Below, piece after piece: positions 10,561-20,770 of a DNA stretch of 64,000 nucleotides (positions within the stretch are counted from its first letter, which is position 1; every line of letters begins with the position of its first letter). The position numbers and the translations under genes are program-made. The notes beneath the pieces were generated by a model. The model was not told the DNA's origin and did no database searches. It saw only the letters and a program-made list of their open reading frames with translations. The stretch covers positions 81,809,630-81,873,629 of the forward strand of contig OY986436.1 in assembly GCA_963920525.1 (NCBI GenBank). Direction: 5' to 3'. Source of the DNA: Dichetophora obliterata (taxonomy: Eukaryota; Arthropoda; Insecta; Diptera; Sciomyzidae).

Positions 10561-11283
10561 TTTACAAATATTTTTTTAATAGTTTTCAGCTTCTTATACC
10601 AACACTTTAATAAAAAATGCTTATTTAAAGCTAAACACAGAAATACTTCACTCAAAACTTGCTTAACGTTGTTTAAGTTTGGGTTAGCGGCACCTAAATA
10701 GTCGACGTTAAATTAACGATAAATAGCTTTAACGAACTGTCAAAGCTAAGGACAAACATTGCTAGCTAAGAAGTTGAGAATACCAGTTAACAGTAAATGT
10801 AGTTAAGGGCCAGTTAACGATAACTACAAGCGTCGTTAACGCGTTTGGGAATTCCACTACAGAAGCTTTGTTTATGTTGAGACTTGAAAGGCGCCTTTTA
10901 ACTGCTCTCGCTTGAAAGTAAATTTTTTGCATTGCCGAAGATCTGCCCGAACAAAGGCAGTAGCTGAACGCTATCCGAGCAAGTGGAATTTTGTGAAAAC
11001 AATCTAGTCAATAGGTTCGCTTTATCAGTCGAGTCAGTAAAGATTTTGTCGTATTTTGAAAGAATTGGAATAGATAGACTTTGAACAAATGTCCAACAAT
11101 TTTTGCGCACTTTGGGGCAGAGAAAAACTTTTTATAATGCAAGTCTCGTGCTGAAACTTTTCGCCTTTTAGATTGCAATACAGCGATTCTTTGCATCGAT
11201 GCGAAGTCGTTTGTTATTAGTATTTTTGTGGGAACTCCAACTCTGAAAGGCTTCTTCGAGTAGACATGACTGCAATCCTGCAA

Positions 11284-12070
11284 GTCTCATTAAACCATTG
11301 GTGATCTTTTTAACAATTTGCATTTCTATATAACCATGCCATAAAACCTCTTCGAAAGTTGTAACAAAAATACTTAAATAATTTCACAATTATATTTCTA
11401 CATTTGAATATACATTGCAAAGATCACGACAAAGAAAAATATTATTTATTTTTGATGTACAACTTATAATTTGTTTCTCTTCTTGCATTATTAGAAGAAA
11501 GCTTTTTAAATGAACGCAAAATTATCGAACACGAAAATTAATTACTTTTTAAATGAGCTACGAAATTGTTCTGTCATCCTTTAGATTTTTCGGCCAACAA
11601 AATGACTTCGCCCTCTTAATACACTCAACAAAACATTTAAATAATTTTTCAATTTATAACCCTATTTTTTTATGCAAGTATACCTTATATCAAGTCAGAA
11701 AGATCAAAGTGCTTTAATTGCATTACGTTATTCATTGACTTTTTTTTCAATTACCGCCAATGACATGCCGATGTTAAAGTAATGCTTACTGTAACCCAAA
11801 AAGTAGTCAATTGCACAAGTTTTCTGCAATATTTTATTCATAGTCTGTAAGCGAAGTTTTTGCTGGTTAGTTTTCCTCAAATATTTGTCGCTCAACATTT
11901 GGCCCTTTAAAAATTTACAGCACTCGTTAAACTAGTTTATTGATTTATATTAATTTTTTTCATAAATTAGCTATGCAAATATTTTACCGACCTCTCAATT
12001 CTGCTGAAACCAAATTGATTTCTTTCCTAACTTTTAGTTTTCCCCAAAATTTTTCAGCTCTTAACAATTT
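11284..12070. other. AT-rich DNA, no gene seen
   Basis: No coding sequence is supported. The right part (about 11450-12070) leads into a GC-rich hAT-like terminus and may be the decayed inside of that element, but no transposase motif can be read. Confidence 0.5.
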
Positions 12071-12071
12071 T

Positions 12072-12136
12072 GCCGCCCCTTAAATGTTGGCGCTCTAGGC
12101 CCGGGCCTCACGAGCCTAGGCCTAAATCCAGTACTG
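12072..12136. mobile_element. terminus of a ZMYM1-type hAT element
   Basis: This is an isolated GC-rich block in AT-rich DNA. Read inward from the right it starts CAGTACTGGATTTAGGCC and continues through a CCCGGGCC palindrome to GGCGCCAAC-like sequence. This end structure is typical of one group of insect hAT elements. The element should extend leftwards. No matching left end or 8 bp duplication was found. Confidence 0.5.
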
Positions 12137-12181
12137 GTTGGAAGACCTTAATGAAGGAATTACGACAATTTTAATAAAATT

Positions 12182-12720
12182 TGTATGGGGAAAAAGCAGT
12201 TTTGCTGGTAAATTGCATTTAGAGCCACTATCTTTTAAGCAAAATGGTTAAAAAAACACGTGTTCCCTCAAATTTTGTCTGTTATGACATATCCAAATTT
12301 TATTTTCATCGGATTATTATTTGGTGGTTTCTCTGAACAATTAAAAAATAAAAATATAAATACAAAAAACTGCTTGTTGTAACTTTTAATCCAAAAACAT
12401 ATAACAACCCTATGAATTTTTTCTTCATTGTGCATTTCAACTTCCATTATCTAAAATTTAAGACCAATAACAATAATGAAAATGGAGTACTTTAAGAGAT
12501 ATTAATTTTTAATAAAATAATTCTAAGTAAAAGTATTCATTTATATAAGTAGCTCTAAGAAGTGAGCCACAGACCACCAAATAATAATCGAATGAAAAGA
12601 AATTTGGATGTGTCATAACAGACAAATTTTGAGGGAACACATTTTTATTTGCAACCATTTCGCTTAAAAGATAATGGCTCTAAATTCAAATTACCAGCAA
12701 AACTGATTTTTCCCCATACA
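12182..12720. repeat. large foldback, ~150 bp arms
   Basis: The arms 12182-12330 and 12571-12720 are reverse complements with scattered differences; outer ends read TGTATGGGGAAAAA and inner ends ATTATTATTTGGTGGT. The 240 bp loop is AT-rich and has no recognised gene. It could be a long-armed non-autonomous transposon or an inverted duplication. It lies 110 bp left of a mariner-like terminus. Confidence 0.8.
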
Positions 12721-12841
12721 AATCGTATGGGAAAATTAGAAAATGATATTGCGATCTCTAAGCCTTTACCAATTGAGATGCACTTCACAGAGGGTATTTC
12801 TAAGGGTGGAAAAGCCACGGACATGAAACACGATTTTTTTT

Positions 12842-12852
12842 GGGACACCCTA
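12842..12852. other. possible mariner/Tc1-like terminus
   Basis: The sequence GGGACACCCTA follows a T run, and its reverse complement TAGGGTGTCCC is a common start of IS630-Tc1-mariner inverted repeats. The opposite end was not found. The foldback to its left could be part of the same decayed element. Confidence 0.25.
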
Positions 12853-12959
12853 TTATAGATATTTTGTTTTTATCAAATAGATATATTGAAATCACTCAAG
12901 TTAACCATAAATAAATTAGACTACCCTATTTTGAAATTCTACTGATCCTTTATCAATAA

Positions 12960-13600
12960 AATACGCAGCCAAATATTACGAATAGCAAAGGCGTCTGCTG
13001 ATGCATATGAGTGCGAATATGAGTGCGAATTGATCTTAGGGACCGTTCATTTTCATCAATATCATCTCTCCAATTGCTCTCATGGGTGAGCTTGTTTGTT
13101 GTTTCCCAATCCACAAACTTTTCAGGACAGTACCAGCGCTTATAATCATTTAACATAGTGAAGTTATGTAAAACAACGCAAGCTTTCTGGATGACATTCA
13201 ATTCTACGACGAAGCAATCGCCAGCGTGCAACAAGAATGCCAACTGCATTTTCTATTAAGCGCCTTGCTCCACACAATCGGTAGTTAAAAATTCTTTTTG
13301 TCCTTGAGAAATTTTGACTGGGAAATGGGCGCATTAAATTGGTTTTTAGCGGAAACACAGCATCACCCACAAAATAATGAGGAAACGGTACGCCAGGTTG
13401 TTTTTGCAGCGAGCAATCTGAAGGTAAAGGCAAGGTATTTGATAAAAGTGCGAGTCCGAACTCCGATGTTCTGAAAGTACCTTCAAAAAGAAAGTATTAC
13501 TTTGAATATAATATGTAATATAAATTAAAGTTACCTCCATCACTTTCGCTGCCATAACTGACAACGGTAACTGCCGTAAATGTGTATTTCGCATCGTTTA
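12960..13600 (-). pseudogene. Harbinger transposase C-terminal half, broken
   Basis: Minus-strand remnant of a second, distinct Harbinger transposase. A 5' exon piece (about 13600-13534) encodes DAKYTFTAVTVVSYGSESDG, which carries the second catalytic Asp region. After a short intron the next exon (about 13480-13210) contains FVGDAVFPLKTNLMRPFP and the third catalytic region IENAVGILVARW. A frameshift near 13210 moves the rest, VIQKACVVLHNF and a tail to about 12960, into another frame. The N-terminal half with the first Asp is absent. It differs from the intact transposase at 9292-10560, so it belongs to another family. Confidence 0.85.
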
Positions 13601-13686
13601 CAATAAATCGGAATAAAAAATACTATTTAAATAAATAAATTTTCAGAAAGCATTTACACAAAAACACAAAACTTGGTGCAGCTCGG

Positions 13687-13899
13687 GTGCAGCCTTTAAG
13701 GGTACTCTGTCAAAGACCAGGTGAATTTCTTTGCGTTAGAAATGAGGATTCACCTGAATGGGTCGACATAGAATCCGATGAAAAATTCTGTTTTGAAGAA
13801 TCCTCAACAAAGCTACCAGCTTCTTCTATCCCAGTGATTGAGAGCATCGAATCTTGGATCGCAGATGGAATAGCTTTTACAGATGATATTAATTATTGA
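13687..13899 (+). other. unidentified small open frame
   Basis: A 70-codon frame begins MQPLRVLCQRPGEFLCVRN and continues with an acidic composition (EDSPEWVDIESDEKF). I do not recognise the family. A possible splice acceptor, TTTTCAG, lies at about 13646. It adjoins the broken end of the Harbinger remnant and could be a fragment of a partner protein of that element, of another transposon, or chance. Composition is less AT-biased than the flanks, which mildly favours former coding DNA. Confidence 0.3.
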
Positions 13900-14758
13900 T
13901 TTTTTCCAATTGTTCCTTTAATGTATCTAGTCATACTAGACACTAATACTAGTGAAAATTGTCAGAGCTAATCAAAATATATAATCACTCGAATGAATTA
14001 ATTTCATATGTCACGTTGCTTTATGAGGGGGGGAGGGGTTTTGAAAAGCACTACGGAAAGAAACGCAGGGGAGGGGGGGGGGGTAAAAAAACCGGAAAAT
14101 CAGTAACGTAGTTTATGGACGACCCCTTAAGGGAATAAACATTACGGAATAATCTATGAATAATTTAACTTTTTAAAATTTTCTTACACAAAAAAAGGTA
14201 CTTTTTCAGGTGGCGAAATAATTTTGGTTTTTGGAACGGAGGAAATTTGGGCAGGTTTTTTTTGAAAGACCTTTATATCAAGTACAATTCCCTGGAACAT
14301 TTTTTCTTAAATATCAGTTAGGGCCCGAGATATGAATTTTTTATAATAATGTAAAAAAATACTCGTTTTTAAATGTTCCAAAATTAAATTAATAAAAACC
14401 AAACCTTCTTTATTTTTTCATTTAAGCCTAAAACTGAACTCCCAAAATTAGTTAAGAGTTAAAGATGTCTCTGCAGTGGTAAAATATAGCTTGGACGAAG
14501 TCGTCGTAGTGGCCAGACACACCACGTATGCATCAATTAGTGGGTTAAGGGGGCAGTCTGGTTCTTGTGGGCATATTTTTAAGACTTTTTGCCATCGAAA
14601 AATTTATTTTGACAATCTGCCAATTTTATACATAAATGTGTACATTGTAGCATACAAAGATATTAATCTTTTATTTTTAAATAAGACATGGCGGAGATAG
14701 ATCCAGCTAAAGGCAACCCTGTTTATAACTGGTTGATATAAAACTATATCCCTGATAT
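13900..14758. other. intergenic DNA with a G-rich dispersed motif
   Basis: No gene is supported. At about 14026-14130 there are long G runs followed by GTAACGTAGTTTATGGACGACCCCTTA, a type of tail seen widely dispersed in arthropod genomes and probably the end of a transposon. Between 14200 and 14700 there are small open frames of no recognisable family. Confidence 0.4.
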
Positions 14759-14760
14759 TA

Positions 14761-16382
14761 CACTCATGGACAGATAAATAAGAACATATTTTTTAAAAAC
14801 AAAAAATACCTAAATGTGTCAAAAAAATTCGATGCATAAACACCAAACGCAATGAAATTTATATTTTGATTCTGGCAATGCCGTATTCTAGTAAAAACCA
14901 ACGGGAAATCCCGTTATTTGTGTTTGATGCGTACTTTTCTACAACCAGTTGCTTTAACAGGTGGACAAATAAATAAGAACGTCAGCATTTTTTTCAAAAT
15001 TCTACGGGTTGAAGTGATTTTTTATCAAAGGTTCGTAATTCTCTGTATAGCAAGAAATATTTAGTTTAATTAATGTAAATAATGTATTAGATGGGACGAA
15101 GTAAGCACTGTTCATTGGAGGAAAAGCGGCTGGTTGAGAAATTGAAATCGAAGGGCCATACGTTCCGTTACATCGCTAATTGTTTAGATCGGTCCTTGTG
15201 TTTTGTGCACAACGCTCTTAAGCCACAAAAAAGTGATGATGTTCGAGGAAAATTCAACAAAAAAACATCAGACTCTACAGACAATAGAATTGTAACGCTA
15301 GTAAAAAGAGACCCTTTCATGTCTTCGAGGTAGATTGCTGGCGAAATAAATAATGAAGTGTCTTCAAGAACCATCCGGAGGCGATTACAGGCCGCAAATC
15401 TACCTGGAAGAATATCCAGAAGAGTCCCTTTGCTACGTCCTCATCATTTAAGGAGTAGGTTAGAATTCGCCAAAAGTCATGTGTTATGGAAGGGAACTGA
15501 AGGTGAAAAGAAATGGAGAAATATTCTATGGACTGACGAGTGTAAGATTAATTTGTTTTCAAATGATTACGCACACAATGTACGAAGGCCAAAGGGTAAA
15601 CAATTCCACGTTCGATTTACAAAAAAGACTGTAAAGCATGGGGGCGGCAACATTATGGTGTATGGAGGATTTTCTTGGTATGGCGTTGGTTCGATACATC
15701 TCATTACCGACACTATGACTGCATTGAGCTACAAGGATATCTTGGAAACTGTAATGTTACCGTATGCCAGCGAGAATATGCCCTTGATATGGTCGTTACA
15801 GCAAGATAACGACCCGAAGCACACCTCCAAGTTAGTAAAAAAGTGGCTGACAGATAATAAAATCCGAATGATTGAGTGGCCAAGTCAATCACCGGACCTA
15901 AACCCCATTGAAAACTTGTGGGGTGTCTTAAAAAATGAGATATCAAAAAGGCAGTTCTCAAACAAAGCACAATTATGGAGTTTTGTAAAAGAGGAATGGC
16001 AAAAAATTCCCATAGAAACTTGTAGGAAATTAATTTCATCAATGCCAAATAGGATACAAAAAGTTATTCAAAACAAAGGAGGACACTCCGGATATTAAGC
16101 TTAAATTTTTTTTTTGTACTAGTAATGTTCCTAAACTTTAATCTGTAAGCAAACATTGAATGTTCTTATTTATTTGGCCAGGCTATTTTGTTCCAAATAC
16201 GTTTTGTGCAAAAATATTTTGTTATTTACTTGCTTATGTTATTTTTTTTAATTGTATTAACTAATTTTAAGTTCTTTTTAACTAATGAAGTCATTTATTT
16301 TTTATTTAGTACAGAATAATAAAGCATCACCAGTGAATGCACTCACAAGCAAGTTGTGTTCTTATTTATCTGTCCATGAGTG
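14761..16382 (+). mobile_element. Tc1-like element with doubled terminal motifs
   Basis: The ends pair perfectly over at least 25 bp starting CACTCATGGACAGATAAATA, flanked by TA at 14759-14760 and 16383-16384. A second inner copy of the same motif occurs near each end, GGACAAATAAATAAGAAC at about 14963 and the inverted form at about 16162-16184. This is the inverted-repeat/direct-repeat layout of Bari-, Minos- or Sleeping Beauty-type elements. The length of 1622 bp is full size for the family. It encodes one transposase with a single stop. Confidence 0.95.
15091..16098 (+). pseudogene. Tc1-like DD34E transposase with one nonsense codon
   Basis: A 335-residue transposase frame runs without frameshift from ATG 15091 to TAA 16098. 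The N-terminus has a paired-type helix-turn-helix (SLEEKRLVEKLKSKGHTFRY). The catalytic triad is D149 (ILWTDECKINLF), D239 (LQQDNDPKHTSK) and E274 (PDLNPIENLW), with exactly 34 residues between the last two. The glycine-rich HGGGNIMVYG box is present. The only lesion is TAG at 15331-15333 (codon 81), between the DNA-binding and catalytic parts. A one-base change or readthrough would explain the otherwise clean frame, so the copy is young. Confidence 0.95.
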
Positions 16383-16610
16383 TATAGTCCTCCTACACTG
16401 CATTAAATATTTATTTAATATAGCAATAGATATTAGTTGCGTTATTACACTATAAGTGAATTTTCAACTTTTAAAAAGCCACACAAACGCCGAAACACGT
16501 AAACTTAATTTTCGGTCTTAGAATTTAGTGGCGTTCTCAGTTTTTCTCAATCAAGTCAAAATCTCTAAATATTCAGATTTTTTTATATTTTATCTTCAAA
16601 TCAAAAAGTT

Positions 16611-16766
16611 TAAAAAAATTACAAAATTGTGTTGACTTTTATATGATTTAAATACAAATTCTGAATGTTTGATAGTTTAAATCATACTTGATTTTAAATA
16701 CAAATTCTAGTTGTTTGATAGTTTAAAATAGTTATTGAGCTTAAGGTTCAAAAATTACAAAATTGT
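16611..16766. repeat. dispersed repeat with a 46 bp tandem core
   Basis: Two units begin at 16647 and 16693, each with TTTAAATACAAATTCT and GTTTGATAGTTTAAA. They are flanked by AAAAATTACAAAATTGT on both sides (about 16611 and 16750). The same two-unit core recurs at 53740-53830, in the same order and strand, so this is an interspersed repeat and not local noise. Confidence 0.75.
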
Positions 16767-19689
16767 TTTTATATATTTTAATAGTTAACTTTTTTGTCTT
16801 TTCAAAAAACCTCAAACGGAAAAACCGAGTTGGCCTTGTTGAATCTATAATTTTTCATAAGTTAAGCCATTTTAATTTTTCCACCGTTTTGACTTAATTT
16901 GAATGAAAGTTTCTTTTTAAAATAAATATTAAAAGTTTTTTTAATAAATTTAGTGTAAAAACACTATGAATTATAATATTTATGAAATAAAAATTTCTTA
17001 AGAAGATTAATTCTGAAACATAAAGCACAATCAAAGTAGGTCAAAATTTTTGGGCTCCATATATTATAAAAATATAGCTTAAAATAGGTGTAAAAGTGAT
17101 GAAGTTTCAATCGCGAATATCTTGAGAATTTTACCTGATTGTTGAAAACTAAGTATGTCACTAAACTCAACGATCAAAAATTATGTTCATGTGACTCAGC
17201 GTTTTGGTCTGCCTCTGTAACGTCCCAAGCTCGAGAATGTATTAACACAGATTTTAAAATATTAGTAGTAGTCGGCACGAGAGCAGTGAAGACATTTTAA
17301 ATAGGTTCCTAATCACTTCTGATTCCTTGATATCTGGCAAAAGGAAGCTGCCAAAAAAATAGACACGTGATTTGCCCACAGAACCTTTAAAACTCTTGAA
17401 ATGTACAATACGTGATCATGATGGCATTGATGATGATAGATAGATAATGATGAAGATAATGATGGTGATGACGATAATGCTGATGGTTTTGGTGATTATT
17501 GGAATCAATCAGATGACTACTGATATTCAATTAAAAAAAACTTTAAAACTTTTATTGAATAATGTACCCTTTTTATTAAATTGTAAATAAAAAAGTATAC
17601 CTTTTTAAGGCTTTATTCTACTGTTTTGTTAAAAAAGAATACAATTAGGTTGTTAGAGGGTTTTACTTATTTAATCTTGTTTTTGAGTATCAAATACCCC
17701 ACTGTGCAACGTCATTTTTTGTAAATTCCTAAAAACTTGTTTGAACCTTCAACAATTTTGAAACACAAATAATCGAAAACTGGACCCATGGTAAAATTAT
17801 ACAAGATAGTTGTGACAGTTCTGTTGGCGTTCACTTAATCACAAAATGAGTAGAGAACAGAAAAAGTAAAAAAAAAAATTAAAAACTACTAATGCTCTAA
17901 TAAACAAAACAAAATGTTTATTAATATCTTTACATAAATCGTTACCCTCTTCACCGATTATATTATAAGAAAATTTTTTTTAAAAAAATGTGAATATTTA
18001 AAAAACTTTTTTCTGATTAATTCAGTGTTCACAGTCGCGAAGCAATCCAGGAAATGTTATGCCCAAAGTACTATTCAGTGGGTTTTATTAAAAAAAATAT
18101 GCAACAAAAAATTATTGTAAAACTTTAAATGCTGTAATACTTTAAAGAAAATGCTTGTTGGCTTCTTTATAGCTGAGTTTTTCGCTATCTTTTAACTCTT
18201 TCAACTTTTTTAATTGTTTTGTGCAATTGTTATCGAACATTTTTTATATTATTTTTTTTTTTATTTAGTGTTATCCTCACTCATTAAGGTTATACAATAA
18301 GTGAAAATATATAAATTTAAATTTCTGATTAGATCACTGTTTAGGCCACAACCCTTAAGGTTAATGAAAGTAGTAGATTTACTTACTGCTTTATCGACTC
18401 ATTCCAGTATCGATTCTCGATACACGAGGGCTTTTGGTGGTTGCAATTAATCACTAATTGATTGCCGAACAGACAAATCGTTTGATAAAAACTAACCTTT
18501 TTTATAAGAGAGAAGCAGTCAGCTGTTAAACATAATTTAAATGTCATCACATATTGACGAGACAACTAAACGTAAGATTTTATTAAATAAATTTAAATTT
18601 TTGAAACTTATTACTTCCTGGTGTTGTGTTGTTTTCTTGTCTTTTTCTCCGTTTGCATATAAACCGAGCACATATTGCCCGAAGAGTATATGCTCACATT
18701 AGCTCGACTCACCAAGATTTGCAGCTAAAAGCCAGCGCTCTTTAGCGAATCATTACTTCTCCGGAACAGACCCACCTGATCTGTTTATGATCCTTCCAGC
18801 CGGATGGTCTTTCTGGAGCTTTCTTGGATATTTTCGAGCCTCAGTTTGCTAAAGGAAAACGGAGAATTTTTAAACAAAACACCAATTGCATCAACTCCAC
18901 CAGATAAAAAAGGTTAATTGATTGGTTTTTTTTTCAAGTGGCTTAAGTTATAATAGTGTTATTGTGCAAGTTGAAGATAAAATTAAACAATTAAATTGGC
19001 GAAAATTCGAATATATAAATTTTTTTTATTATAAGGATTGTATCAAAAATCATCGCAGCACAAACGCACAAACGACCAATTCGTTTCGCGAATTTTCGTA
19101 CTTTTTTGATACTTTTTTTTGTGTAGTAAAAATATTTTGTCCTTCCGCCGAAATTAGTTTTCTCCTTATTAGAAATCTCGAAATAGTTATTAGAAATCGG
19201 AAAAGTGTACGGAGTTTTTGCGATGCACCAATCGGAAATTTATTGAGCACAAAATAATTATTGCAATAGGTTTTATTCGCTTGTTAATTTTATGCAAATG
19301 AACTTGGCATAAAATAAATTAACGCAAAATTATAACACACATTCACACACACACTGGTTCATTTGGCCGGCTTCGTTTGCTTGCTTTGTTCGTCGCGTTT
19401 TTATTAAAGGCCTCTTTCCAGCTCTCAAGTAAAGTATAATTTTCATACGAAAAAGGTAGAAGTAATCAAAAAGTAATTTTATTTTGTTAATATTACTTGA
19501 GAGTGAATCCAGCTCGCAAGGAACAATTTTTATTTATACTACATTTTTTTGTTGAAAAATGACAACGGCAGCGCTGTGAATGTCAAGGAATATATAATAG
19601 TTTTATTTTTACTTGAAGTAAATTTTTTGACAAGCGATACACAGAGGTAAGTACTTTGTTTTATATTATTGATCAATTGTTTTTAAATT
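16767..19689. other. AT-rich intergenic DNA, no gene confirmed
   Basis: Nothing convincing was found. At 17410-17515 a GAT-rich stretch can be read as a short acidic tail (DNDEDNDGDDDNADGFGDYW, then a stop) and may be the end of a decayed gene or a simple repeat. At 18640-18910 a less AT-rich block contains short open frames of unknown family. At 19419-19505 an inverted pair, CTCTCAAGTAA and TTACTTGAGAG, lies upstream of the MADF-like remnant. CA repeats occur at about 19340. Confidence 0.5.
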
Positions 19690-20400
19690 AAAAAGTAATT
19701 ATATTAGAAGATTTCAGAATGAATATTTGATGGACAAAGATGAAGAAGCAGCACAGCTTTGGATAGAGCTGTGTCTGTCAAAAAAAAAAGAAAAAAGCTG
19801 ACTGCCAAGTTTTCCGAGGAGGAAAAGCACCAGTTGGCTAGGAAGGTGAAGATGCGGCCAGCAATGTGGGATATTACATCCACCCACCACAGCAACAAGA
19901 ATGCTGTTGACCAGGCATGGCAAACTATTGCTGGTATTTTGGGGAAATCTGGCAAATTAACCTAACATCACTAAAAGACCTTTTATACTAATAGTTATGT
20001 TTCAATTTAGAAAGTTAATGTAAGTCGGCATGGACTGCAATGCGCGAAAGCTACCGCTACCACGCCAAGATGGCCAGAAAAAACAAAAGTTATAGCGCAG
20101 GTGGTCAAGCCTTAGAAGAACCGGCTTTTGATGACAGCGTGAACTGGGAGTTTGGAGAAGATCTCTCGTTTTTGCCCAGCGCCTCAAAAAAAAAAAAGAA
20201 AGTTAGTAAAATTTATCCGAGTGTAGAAGTTTGAAATAATATTTTTATTATACAGGACTTTTACTACTCCGATATCGGAAACTGATGAAGTTGCATCGCC
20301 ACGAAGTAATCGGTGCTCGGATTACAGCTATGTAAGTAAGGATTAAGGACTATGTAAGGACCCATATATGAATATATGCCCAAATTTTTCCTGCAGATTC
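19690..20400 (+). pseudogene. MADF-domain protein remnant, probably a Harbinger partner
   Basis: A MADF-like protein with the sequence FSEEEKHQLARKVKMRPAMW, then SNKNAVDQAWQTIAGILG and, after a probable small intron, CKSAWTAMRESYRYHAKM, which is the WxxLRxxY end of the domain. A later exon (about 20255-20333) encodes TFTTPISETDEVASPRSN before a GTAAGT donor. Frames change at a poly-A run near 19780 and in the region 19950-20015, so it is broken. The first exon probably starts with MDKDEEAAQLWIEL at 19730. It lies 4.2 kb upstream of a convergent Harbinger transposase remnant, the same order as in the intact element at 7111-10859, with an RTE-like insertion between. Confidence 0.65.
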
Positions 20401-20770
20401 CTTAAATAAAACCAGGTAAATAAAGAAGCGTTTTTTATGGTACTTGATTCAACAAGTGGTTTGCCTTTTTTGGTGAAGCCCTTCGCTAGTTTTGAATCGT
20501 TCTCTATGAAAGCAGTTAGAATTGCAATTTAGGATGTGTTCTTATGTTTTCGCGTAATAAAAAAAATACAAATAAATAAAAAAGAATAACAAAAATCGTT
20601 CACTTCGTACATTTTTCAAAAATTTTCGCGGCTTTGATAATTTATAATTAATTTGCATGACACAAAAATTAAATCCGTGTCAATTTCAAAACCAATTCTG
20701 ACAATTGTTGGCTTCCTCAACATCCCTTATATGTTATCTTTTATAAATTTTTTTGTTGTATGCTTAAGAG

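Larger units (their letters stand above)
7111..10859. mobile_element. PIF/Harbinger element with CAG target duplication
   Basis: The ends are 16 bp inverted repeats, TAGTGGAATTCCCAAA, at 7111-7126 and 10844-10859. They are flanked by CAG at 7108-7110 and 10860-10862. A 3 bp duplication fits PIF/Harbinger. Subterminal regions are rich in GTTAAC/CGTTAACG motifs on both sides, possible binding sites for the Myb-like partner. The element has the classical two-gene plan: a Myb/SANT-like protein on the plus strand and a DDE transposase on the minus strand, converging on an AT-rich centre. It is the best preserved element in the window. Confidence 0.95.
6893..11283 (-). pseudogene. non-LTR retrotransposon reverse transcriptase, split by Harbinger
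   Basis: Two pieces of one minus-strand RT gene flank the Harbinger element. The upstream piece (11283-10863) holds the linker before the RT fingers, with TDSTDKANLLTRLFSQNST and VKRRLSSLNINKAS. The downstream piece (7107-6893) begins GPDGMPPIVLKM, the conserved GPDGIP block of jockey/CR1-type RTs. Removing the insertion and one CAG brings KAS and GPDG together in frame. At least one frameshift near 11090 shows it was or is a dead copy. No polymerase active site (YxDD) is present, so it is also truncated at its 3' side near 6890. Confidence 0.8.

Noticed and set aside
17400..17520. GAT-rich stretch as a possible acidic protein end or CRISPR-like repeat
   Set aside because: Units are not regular, there are no spacers, and only a 26-codon tail can be read; a simple repeat is the safer reading.
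18922..19257. 111-codon plus-strand frame
   Set aside because: AT-rich, with Phe, Tyr and Asn runs, and no domain or splice context that I recognise.
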